5,223 nt of DNA from Thermodesulfatator sp. (GTDB lineage: Bacteria > Desulfobacterota > Dissulfuribacteria > Dissulfuribacterales > QOAL01): the NCBI GenBank assembly GCA_003978135.1, contig QOAL01000110.1:1-5223 (forward strand). Direction: 5' to 3'. The notes under the pieces were generated by a model, which saw only the letters and a list, made by a program, of their open reading frames with translations, was not told the origin of the DNA and did not search any database. This document shows, piece by piece, positions 1 through 4,976 of this stretch. Both the position numbers and the translations under genes were made by a program. Within the stretch, counting starts at the first letter, position 1; the number at the start of each line of letters is the position of its first letter.

Positions 1-2
1 CC

Positions 3-77
3 CTTATCCTCATGGGCGTTGGCCTTATCGGTATTGCCGGTCTGGGCAGGAAAAGGATCAACAAGAAGAAGGCATAA
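3..77 (+). CDS. PEP-CTERM sorting-tail protein, C-terminal end only
   Basis: This is the 3' end of a gene that starts before the window; 24 codons and a TAA stop (75-77) are visible. The visible residues are a glycine- and leucine-rich hydrophobic stretch (LILMGVGLIGIAGLGRK) followed by a basic end (RINKKKA). That is the layout of a PEP-CTERM tail: a short transmembrane helix and then an Arg/Lys cluster, recognised by exosortase (EpsH family) at the inner membrane. The diagnostic Pro-Glu-Pro motif would lie just upstream of base 1, so it cannot be checked. The rest of the protein, and hence its function, is unknown. Proteins with this tail are exported and processed, and are often linked to extracellular polysaccharide. 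A plain C-terminal membrane anchor is the main alternative. A strong terminator follows 29 bases after the stop, so this is the last gene of its transcript. Confidence 0.72.
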   Translation, partial: LILMGVGLIGIAGLGRKRINKKKA

Positions 78-106
78 AGACCTCCGTCTTATATATTCTC
101 CACCTC

Positions 107-137
107 AAGGGGCCTTGTAAAAAGGCCCCTTTTTTTA
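107..137 (+). terminator. Rho-independent terminator of the PEP-CTERM gene
   Basis: A perfect 10-bp stem (AAGGGGCCTT at 107-116 and AAGGCCCCTT at 122-131) closes a 5-base loop, GTAAA. A run of seven T (130-136) starts at the base of the 3' arm. This is a textbook intrinsic terminator for + strand transcription. On the - strand the same hairpin lies directly after the stop codon of the convergent SAM hydrolase gene (TAA at 135-137, inside the T-run), but no T-tract follows it in that direction. There it might stabilise the 3' end without ending transcription efficiently. Confidence 0.92.
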
Positions 138-974
138 TTTGCATCTTACAACAACTTTATTTCCGACTTCCAGGCCCAGGGTATTTCTGGCGCTGCCACA
201 GTTAACTGCTATTTCCACCAGTTCAAAGCTGTCTATGAGAAAAAAGGGCTGGTTGTCACTGGCCTGGCTGTAAGTCTCGAGAAATGGAATGCAGGAAATG
301 TCCCTGTCTTGTACCAGAAGGCATGGAGAGGAAGAACCGGGGCAAGAAATTTTCTGGAGCATACCTGCTGATATGTTGGTCACGGCATTACCGAAGCGGT
401 CAAAATAGAGGATTTGGCCCCTGATACATCCGTCCCTGGTAACTTCCGCTTCGGGAAAGGAAAAAGAAACCGGGTTGTCATGCGGTTCTCCCAGGTCTTC
501 CGGCCTGAAGCCAAGGTTCAGGAGGGCTGCTGCAGGACCGAAGATGTCCCGTGCGTGGAAGGTGGTGCTGGAGCCTGGCCTGAAGCCATGCTTGAGGCAA
601 AGTTTAAAAATCCTTTCCTGGCGCAGGCAGAAACACGAACAATATTTTTTTTCCTTCTTTGCCGTAAAGAGGCCGAATATCCCGTTGTCAGGCCCCACGA
701 AGAGCCGTTGCCTGTACACTGCCACAATTCCTGGCCTGCTGCTGCCTACCCCTGGATCTACCACTGCCAGGAATATGGTTCCTGGCGGGAAGTGCTGCTG
801 GCTCCATTTCAGGATGAAGGCTGCCTGCCTGACGTCCTGGGGGTTGATTTCATGTGTGAGATCAATGACATCTGCTTCAGGGTTTATGGAATAAATTACC
901 CCCTTTACAATCCCGACATAAGGATCAGAAAGGCCGAAATCCGAAAGAAAGACTATAGGGTTCTTCTGGTTCAC
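135..974 (-). CDS. SAM hydroxide adenosyltransferase (SAM hydrolase, DUF62 family)
   Basis: A 279-residue protein of the family that includes fluorinase and chlorinase homologs. Characterised DUF62 members use water/hydroxide to split SAM into adenosine and L-methionine. Visible motifs in order are SDFG (11-14), VDPGVGSSR (72-80), GPDNG (94-98), TFHARDIFGPAAA (138-150), FDRFGN (191-196) and the C-terminal ELVEIAVN..SA..TLGLEVG block (251-271). The Asp-Arg-His triad known in archaeal DUF62 proteins maps to D73, R80 and H140, so the protein should be active. Residues 104-125 (KKEKKYCSCFC region) are poorly conserved and basic/Cys-rich. The start is GTG (972-974). No in-frame ATG, GTG or TTG lies between it and the upstream in-frame stop, and only a weak AAGG-type ribosome site precedes it. 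The gene lies 63 bases after speE on the same strand, so it is likely co-transcribed. The cellular purpose of this reaction is poorly understood; removal of excess SAM is one idea. Family assignment is very secure, exact role less so. Confidence 0.93.
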   Translation of the reverse strand: MNQKNPIVFLSDFGLSDPYVGIVKGVIYSINPEADVIDLTHEINPQDVRQAAFILKWSQQHFPPGTIFLAVVDPGVGSSRPGIVAVYRQRLFVGPDNGIFGLFTAKKEKKYCSCFCLRQERIFKLCLKHGFRPGSSTTFHARDIFGPAAALLNLGFRPEDLGEPHDNPVSFSFPEAEVTRDGCIRGQILYFDRFGNAVTNISAGMLQKISCPGSSSPCLLVQDRDISCIPFLETYSQASDNQPFFLIDSFELVEIAVNCGSARNTLGLEVGNKVVVRCK

Positions 975-1037
975 TGGCCTTAAACCGGTATCATGCAGCC
1001 GGAATGTTGTTCGGGCATTTGAGGTTCATGACCCGGG

Positions 1038-1916
1038 TTAAAAATAGGTCTTGGTCTCTATGGGTACCTGGCCGTCGTCCTGAAAGTTGTCAATGAGTTC
1101 CTGCCACCAGGTTGGAAGGACAAAGGATGCAGAGTGAATGGCCGGGTTGTAATACCTGCCCGTATAATCAGACGAAGGCGTGGAGATGTCTCCTGCTTCT
1201 TCCCTTGCTGCAGTGACAAAGGCAATTTCTCCGCCGTATGTGGGCATTGGCGCAAGATAGACATGGACATTTGGCAGCACGTCCAGAAACCGGTTCCTGA
1301 TAAAGGGCATGACCCTTGGCATGGTTACAGGAAGGCCTGACTGGCGCACGATCACGCCTGTGTCCGTAAGGCATGCTGCAAGGTCCCTGTGAAAGGGAGG
1401 CTCGAACAGCACTATGGCCGGCCCGATGGGGTCTGTTGAATCCAGTATGATGAGATCGAATTTCCTGCCTGATTCTGCGGCATTTCTGACGTATTCTGCT
1501 CCGTCTCCGATGACAAGCTCAAGCCTGGGATCATGCCAGTCGCCCCCGAGCTCTGGCAGGTATTTCCTGCAGGCCCTGAGTACGGCTTCGTCAAGCTCCA
1601 CCTGGACTATTTCCCGGACAGAGTCGTATCTCTGGATCTCCCTCAGGACACAGCCGTCAGCACCGCCTATGATGAGCACAGACCTTGTGGCTTCCCTGCG
1701 GCCAAGGACAGGCACATGGACCATCATCTCGTGGTAGATGAATTCGTCTCCCTCTGTTACCTGGACTATGCCGTCAAGTATGAGGCCCTTGCCCCACTGG
1801 GCATTCTCAAATATGAGCATGTTCTGAAACGGAGTCCTCTCCTCCAGGAGAAGCTCGATTTCATAACCGTGGGTATATCCTGATCCGATCCTCTCGGACC
1901 ACCAGTAGCCAGTCAA
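1038..1916 (-). CDS. speE: Spermidine synthase (polyamine aminopropyltransferase)
   Basis: A 292-residue soluble SpeE of normal length. It transfers the aminopropyl group of decarboxylated SAM to putrescine (or a similar diamine), giving spermidine and methylthioadenosine. Conserved elements in order are FQNMLIFE (30-37, with the substrate-binding Gln31), LDGIVQVTEGDEFIYHEM (47-64, Tyr61/His62), the nucleotide-binding loop GGADGC (84-89), VELDE (106-110, Glu107), GDGAEYV (137-143), the catalytic DSTDPIGPA block (159-167, Asp159 and Asp162), MPTYGGEIAF (224-233) and RYYNPAIHSASFVLP (254-268). Motif I is unusual: most family members have GGGDGG. The start is TTG (1914-1916), which overlaps the TGA stop of the preceding gene (1913-1915). 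A GGAGG lies 4 bases before it, so translation is probably coupled. There are no membrane segments. All expected active-site residues are present, in contrast to its decarboxylase-like neighbour. Confidence 0.94.
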   Translation of the reverse strand: MTGYWWSERIGSGYTHGYEIELLLEERTPFQNMLIFENAQWGKGLILDGIVQVTEGDEFIYHEMMVHVPVLGRREATRSVLIIGGADGCVLREIQRYDSVREIVQVELDEAVLRACRKYLPELGGDWHDPRLELVIGDGAEYVRNAAESGRKFDLIILDSTDPIGPAIVLFEPPFHRDLAACLTDTGVIVRQSGLPVTMPRVMPFIRNRFLDVLPNVHVYLAPMPTYGGEIAFVTAAREEAGDISTPSSDYTGRYYNPAIHSASFVLPTWWQELIDNFQDDGQVPIETKTYF

Positions 1917-2365
1917 GTATCCTCCAGTTCCAGGAGCTGACCACGGGTCAGTTCCATCACATGAAAATTTCCGGGATTGAGTTTTGCCTTGATGCGTTCC
2001 AGGGCCGCGTATGCCTCATCCTGCTGTTTTGAAAATATGTCAATGGCAGCGTAGCCCTTTTCAGGCCACGTGTGAATCAGGATGTGAATGGTAGAGTTCG
2101 TGGCAGTGCCTGAGACCCCGTAGGGATCGAACTGAAACGTGCTGATCTGTAGTGTGTCATCACCTTCCATGCTGATGGCTGAACCTGCCTGTTGGAGCAC
2201 AGAACCGATCTTCTGGGCATCGGCCAGGGCAGAAAAGGGTGCATGCCAGATTTCAACCAGCAGGTGAGTTGGGAAACCCCTGGAAACCGAGGTGTTCAGC
2301 GGTCTTGTAGTCTTATCAGAGGAACTACGTATGTCTTTCTGCAAAACTGGAGTAGCCAATGCCAT
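1913..2365 (-). CDS. speD: S-adenosylmethionine decarboxylase homolog lacking the pyruvoyl-forming serine
   Basis: A 150-residue member of the bacterial (SpeH-type) SAM decarboxylase family, which normally self-cleaves at a Glu-Ser bond to make a pyruvoyl cofactor and supplies decarboxylated SAM to SpeE. Recognisable blocks are FPTHLLVEIWHAP (31-43), FDPYGVSG (79-86), HILIHTWPE (94-102) and GYAAIDIF (104-111). An ungapped comparison with the usual PYGVSG...ESH..IHTWPE spacing puts Thr92-Ile93 where Glu-Ser should be, and Lys113 where the catalytic Cys (FTCG) should be. The GVSG serine (85) and the IHTWPE histidine (98) remain. From known chemistry it should neither process itself nor decarboxylate SAM. 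The chosen ATG (2363-2365) has a strong GGAGGAGG site 6 bases upstream. The frame stays open upstream to 2662 and includes a hydrophobic segment, so a longer form starting at TTG 2558-2560 is possible. About 30 residues precede the conserved domain. The stop overlaps the speE start. Confidence 0.86.
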   Translation of the reverse strand: MALATPVLQKDIRSSSDKTTRPLNTSVSRGFPTHLLVEIWHAPFSALADAQKIGSVLQQAGSAISMEGDDTLQISTFQFDPYGVSGTATNSTIHILIHTWPEKGYAAIDIFSKQQDEAYAALERIKAKLNPGNFHVMELTRGQLLELEDT

Positions 2366-2371
2366 AAGCAG

Positions 2372-2379
2372 CCTCCTCC
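2372..2379 (-). promoter_or_regulatory. Ribosome binding site deciding the decarboxylase-homolog start
   Basis: Read on the - strand, GGAGGAGG lies 6 bases before the ATG at 2363-2365. It is the best Shine-Dalgarno match near any candidate start of this gene, and it is the reason the 150-residue form is preferred over longer ones. Confidence 0.75.
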
Positions 2380-2489
2380 GTACAGGCAAGTTTAGTCCTG
2401 TCCTTATTTTATTAAAGGCATCCGGTCCTTGGCCACCATGATGCCACGATTGCAAAATACCTTTCCTGGCCCCTGGAAGGAGCTCATAA

Positions 2490-2518
2490 ATCATAGAACA
2501 TAAAACAGACAGCCACAA
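2490..2518 (-). promoter_or_regulatory. Weak candidate promoter for the SAM/polyamine operon
   Basis: On the - strand, TTGTGG (2513-2518) and TATGAT (2490-2495) are separated by 17 bases. The -10 matches consensus at 5 of 6 positions, the -35 at only 3 of 6. Transcription would start near 2483, giving a leader of about 118 bases before the ATG at 2365 and excluding the upstream TTG start. It is tentative; no better pair was seen in 2366-2762. Confidence 0.25.
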
Positions 2519-2725
2519 AACAAACCATTTCAGATAATGCCTGTCAACAAATAAGCTCAACTTTTTTGTAACTCCTCCAAGGGTGGAAGCCAATTTTACC
2601 GTCAACCTGCTTACCTGTGACTCTGCAGGGCAGCAGAAGTGGTGTCCAGTGAGCAATAACACTTATGTTCATTGCGGCAATCTGTTACGATGCCATGAGG
2701 GCAAAGAATTTTTTCACTTTCACCA

Positions 2726-2754
2726 TTGAGAAAAGGGTTTGTGAATTTTATAAT
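2726..2754 (+). promoter_or_regulatory. Sigma70-type promoter of the histidine kinase gene
   Basis: TTGAGA (2726-2731, 5 of 6 to consensus) and TATAAT (2749-2754, 6 of 6) are separated by exactly 17 bases. The predicted start of transcription, about 6-9 bases after the -10, falls at 2760-2763, on or within 3 bases of the kinase ATG (2763-2765). No ribosome binding site exists between promoter and ATG, which agrees with a leaderless or near-leaderless mRNA. Confidence 0.72.
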
Positions 2755-2762
2755 GTCTGGTC

Positions 2763-4238
2763 ATGTATCCGCTTCAGGTAGTAAAAGATAATTTGCCTGA
2801 TGGTTGCGAGGCTGTATCACTCCTTGAATACATTTCATGCCCTGCAGTTCTCCTGAATGGCAAGGGCCGGGTAATAAAGTGCAATGACGAGTTTCTGATG
2901 CAGTTTCCCTTGTCAGAACCTGATATTGCGGACAAAAAACTGGAAGATGTGCTTCAGCACCTGGAGAACAACGATTTCATCATTGTCAGGAATCAATCGG
3001 ATAAGGCAAGCTCCCTTCCATCCAGTTATTACCTGTTGAAAGAGGTGGCTGTACAGCTTGGCCAGGGTTACGGTTCAGTCTGCTTGTTCGAGGCAGACAG
3101 CCCTGTGCAGCAGGACCGCCTTTCTGTGGCGGACATAATGGATTTTCTGGAACACGCCAACGACCTTGTTCAGAGCGTGGCTCCTGATGGTTCCTTCCTC
3201 TATGTAAACAATACCTGGAAGAAGGTGCTGGGATATACGGACCGGGAAATCAGGAATCTCAGGTTTACAGATATCATAAGCGAGCAGTGCAGGGACCACT
3301 GCAGCCTCATGTTTCACAGGGTGATGCAGGGAGAATCCGTGGAACACGTGGAAGTCTCCTTTCGCGCCAAGGACGGCAGGATTGTTTATGCAGAGGGAAG
3401 CTGCAACTGCCGTTTCCTGGACGGAAAGCCCGTTAGTACCAGGGGTATTTTCAGGGATATAACCGAAAGAAAAAGGATCAGACGTGAACAGGAGAAGTTG
3501 AAAGAGCGGCTTAAAAAGGCAGAGCTCTTTGAAAGCCTGGGACTTATGGCAGGCAGCATTGCACACGATTACAACAATATTCTGATGATAATCCTGGGTT
3601 TTACCGAACTTTTGAAGGTAAAGACATCCGGGTCACCTGAGCTCCAGTCCTACCTTGAAAAGATCGAACATTCTGCCAGAAGAGCCGAGGGCTTGACTCA
3701 TCAAATGCTTGCCTTTGCAGGTGCAGGCAAGGTCTATCTGGAAAAAAGAGATCTCAGTGCCTTGATCCTGGAGATTATGCCTTCTATCGGAAGCATGCTG
3801 CCAAATGACTGTATTGTTGATCTGGACCTTGCCCATAATCTTCCCCTGGTAGAAATGGATGCGGCACAACTGAAACAGGCTGTGAAAAACCTGGTTGTCA
3901 ATGCCCTGGAGGCCATCGGCTCTTCCCCCGGCAGGATAGAGATCTCAACAGGGCTGGTGGGCACCCATGCTGATTTTTTCCATGATGCGGTCCTGGATGA
4001 AAACCTTCCGGAGGGACAATATTGTTTTATCCAGGTGGCAGACAGCGGCGAAGGCATGACCTTGGAAGTAAGGGAAAAGGCATTCCAGCCATTTTTTACC
4101 ACAAGATTCCAGGGCAGGGGGCTTGGCCTGGCATCCACCCTGGGGATTGTCAGGGGACATAAGGGGGCCATTAAACTGAAAAGTTCGCCTGGAAAGGGCA
4201 CGAAGGTGCGCATCTTTCTCCCGGCCTGTGACAATTGA
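2763..4238 (+). CDS. PAS-PAS sensor histidine kinase, cytoplasmic
   Basis: A 491-residue two-component sensor kinase. A divergent PAS domain spans about residues 18-112 (LLEYISCPAVLLNGKGRVIKC onwards) and a clear second PAS about 122-234, ending in the usual GIFRDITERKR. A charged linker helix (about 235-257) leads to the HisKA-type dimerisation domain, whose H-box is SIAHDYNNIL with phospho-acceptor His268. The ATPase domain has an N-box (KNLVVNALEAIG, Asn376/Asn380), G1 (ADSGEG, 426-431), F-box (FQPFFTTRF, 441-449), G2 (GRGLGLA, 451-457) and the terminal SSPGKGTKVRIFLP. All catalytic elements are intact. No transmembrane segment is seen, so it senses something in the cytoplasm; the ligand is unknown. 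It lacks the C-terminal receiver domain common in kinases with this H-box, and no response regulator is adjacent. The ATG lies at the predicted transcription start with no ribosome site. No in-frame upstream ATG or GTG precedes the in-frame TAA, so this start is favoured. Confidence 0.95.
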   Translation: MYPLQVVKDNLPDGCEAVSLLEYISCPAVLLNGKGRVIKCNDEFLMQFPLSEPDIADKKLEDVLQHLENNDFIIVRNQSDKASSLPSSYYLLKEVAVQLGQGYGSVCLFEADSPVQQDRLSVADIMDFLEHANDLVQSVAPDGSFLYVNNTWKKVLGYTDREIRNLRFTDIISEQCRDHCSLMFHRVMQGESVEHVEVSFRAKDGRIVYAEGSCNCRFLDGKPVSTRGIFRDITERKRIRREQEKLKERLKKAELFESLGLMAGSIAHDYNNILMIILGFTELLKVKTSGSPELQSYLEKIEHSARRAEGLTHQMLAFAGAGKVYLEKRDLSALILEIMPSIGSMLPNDCIVDLDLAHNLPLVEMDAAQLKQAVKNLVVNALEAIGSSPGRIEISTGLVGTHADFFHDAVLDENLPEGQYCFIQVADSGEGMTLEVREKAFQPFFTTRFQGRGLGLASTLGIVRGHKGAIKLKSSPGKGTKVRIFLPACDN

Positions 4239-4370
4239 GCACTGATCTTACCGGTGGACAGACAGGGAATGCTCTCCTGGTTCTGCAGATGCAGGATTGT
4301 GGGTGGGCGTACTGCCTGTACTTCAAGTGCCTGCTGTAGTTGCTTAACTTGTATTCTCTTTGGATGAATA
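4239..4370. other. Intergenic spacer after the kinase gene
   Basis: These 132 bases carry no T-tailed hairpin, so no intrinsic terminator for the kinase gene is visible and readthrough into the next gene is possible. The right part contains the first copy of the inverted repeat (4309-4333) and a small CTGCAGATGCAG dyad (4283-4294). No convincing promoter for the next gene was found. Confidence 0.5.
4309..4333 (+). repeat. Inverted repeat, copy 1 (upstream of Cys-rich gene)
   Basis: This 25-base unit begins with the core GTACTGCCTGTAC and ends in TGCCTG. Its reverse complement recurs at 4933-4957 with 22 of 25 bases identical, including the whole 13-base core. The core itself has GTAC at both ends, giving partial dyad symmetry. 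A further weak match, a GATGCAGG / GATGCAAGG word 13-16 bases outside the core, hints that both copies belong to a larger, partly degraded element. Confidence 0.75.
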
Positions 4371-4895
4371 ATGACGATAAATCAAGAGGTCCTGTCAAAA
4401 ATTGACTTGGCCCAGTACCTGTTTCAGGAATTTGGAGACAAAATTGCGCAGACTCCAGGCTTTCGTGGGCTTCTATATGATTACAAGGCAGAGATCAGGC
4501 AAAGCAGGCAGGTGATGGATGAACTTGCGCTGCCGGCTATATGTACGGATTGCGCAGTAAATGCACCTGGCGGCGGTTGCTGCGGACCCTTTGTGGCAGG
4601 CTGGTATGATCCAATAACCCTCCTTTTGAACCTTTTCTTTGACGTGAAGTTTCCTGATGAGCCATTCTATCCCGACTCATGTCTGTTTCTCGGGAAGCAT
4701 GGCTGTCTGCTGTCTGCCAGGTATCATTTTTGCGTCAATTACCTGTGTAGCAGAATAACCCAAACAGTTTCCACTGAGGAATTGTCCAGGCTCACTGCAC
4801 AATCAGGCAGGGAGCTTTTTCTTGCCTGGCAGCTTGAAGCCATGATTCGGGACGTACTTTGTTCCCAGGGGATGGCCGCGGATGAGCTCATCTGA
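4371..4895 (+). CDS. Cysteine-rich protein, likely YkgJ-like metal-binding (zinc/iron-chelating) family
   Basis: A 174-residue soluble protein with nine cysteines, eight of them in the middle: C58xxC61, the C70-C71 pair after a glycine run (APGGGCC), C104 (SCLFLGKHGC with C112), C121 and C126 (FCVNYLC). The order CxxC - CC - C.FL...GC - C....C resembles the YkgJ/CxxCxxCC family, proposed to chelate zinc or an iron-sulfur cluster. The gap of eight residues between CxxC and CC is longer than in typical members, so assignment is by pattern only. The flanking N- and C-terminal parts are charged and look helical; no signal peptide or membrane segment is seen. ATG 4371 is preceded by GGATGA, a moderate ribosome site at suitable spacing. 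The gene lies 132 bases after the kinase on the same strand and between two inverted repeats. Function is unknown; a metal- or cluster-binding accessory role is the best guess. Confidence 0.78.
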   Translation: MTINQEVLSKIDLAQYLFQEFGDKIAQTPGFRGLLYDYKAEIRQSRQVMDELALPAICTDCAVNAPGGGCCGPFVAGWYDPITLLLNLFFDVKFPDEPFYPDSCLFLGKHGCLLSARYHFCVNYLCSRITQTVSTEELSRLTAQSGRELFLAWQLEAMIRDVLCSQGMAADELI

Positions 4896-4932
4896 GCTAA
4901 CTGCTCACAGGGCGCCACATCTGCGGCGTTGT

Positions 4933-4957
4933 CAGGCATTGGACGTACAGGCAGTAC
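4933..4957 (-). repeat. Inverted repeat, copy 2 (downstream of Cys-rich gene)
   Basis: Read on the - strand, this is the GTACTGCCTGTAC core followed by a TGCCTG end, with three differences from copy 1 over 25 bases. The two copies are in opposite orientation, 599 bases apart, and enclose the cysteine-rich gene completely. Confidence 0.75.
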
Positions 4958-4976
4958 AACTAAATGCGTTCTGCCT
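4949..4976. repeat. Intergenic hairpin overlapping repeat copy 2
   Basis: AGGCAGTAC (4949-4957) and GTTCTGCCT (4968-4976) pair over 9 positions with one mismatch around a 10-base loop. No T-run follows in either direction, so it is not an intrinsic terminator. Together with nearby dyads (CGCC/GGCG around 4913-4928, TCGCC/GGCGA around 4993-5016) it gives the 158-base gap 4896-5053 the look of a structured dispersed repeat. Confidence 0.45.

Larger units (their letters stand above)
2366..2762. other. Divergent intergenic region with an open reading frame remnant
   Basis: This 397-base stretch lies between the divergent SAM/polyamine operon and the kinase gene. It holds the kinase promoter (2726-2754), a weak - strand promoter candidate, two GGAGGAG-type ribosome sites on the - strand (2372-2379 and 2572-2578), and an 11-base perfect inverted repeat, ATTGCGGCAAT (2671-2681). 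The - strand frame of the decarboxylase homolog stays open from 2365 back to 2662. It encodes a hydrophobic segment (2471-2527: WFVLWLSVLCSMIYELLPG) that resembles the first helix of membrane-bound spermidine synthases. Whether this part is translated is undecided. Confidence 0.5.

Noticed and set aside
107..131. Terminator acting in both directions
   Set aside because: The stem is symmetrical, but on the - strand it is followed by GAGGTGGAG and not by a T-run, so only + strand termination is supported.
414..983. Long + strand reading frame opposite the SAM hydrolase gene
   Set aside because: It is a shadow frame. The - strand frame has every motif of the DUF62 family, while this one shows no recognisable domain and low-complexity, Cys/Trp-rich content.
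1414..1883. Two + strand reading frames opposite speE
   Set aside because: Their translations show no family motif, and speE on the other strand is certain.
2543..2548. Perfect TTGACA on the - strand as -35 box of the SAM operon
   Set aside because: No acceptable -10 box lies 16-19 bases downstream; the best candidates there are TTTGTT-like.
2366..2662. GTG start at 2660-2662 giving a 249-residue decarboxylase homolog
   Set aside because: No ribosome site precedes this GTG, while the ATG at 2365 has GGAGGAGG at ideal spacing. A TTG start at 2560 remains possible and is kept as a finding.
2671..2681. Inverted repeat ATTGCGGCAAT as an operator for the kinase promoter
   Set aside because: It is only 5 bases per arm and lies 45 bases before the -35 box, without a second copy. 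Too little to call a site.
3734..4234. - strand reading frame opposite the kinase ATPase domain
   Set aside because: Antisense shadow of a conserved coding region; no ribosome site and no recognisable domain.
4881..4892. Perfect 12-base palindrome GATGAGCTCATC
   Set aside because: It lies within the last codons of the cysteine-rich gene (Asp-Glu-Leu-Ile) and has no T-run; a coincidence is the simpler reading.
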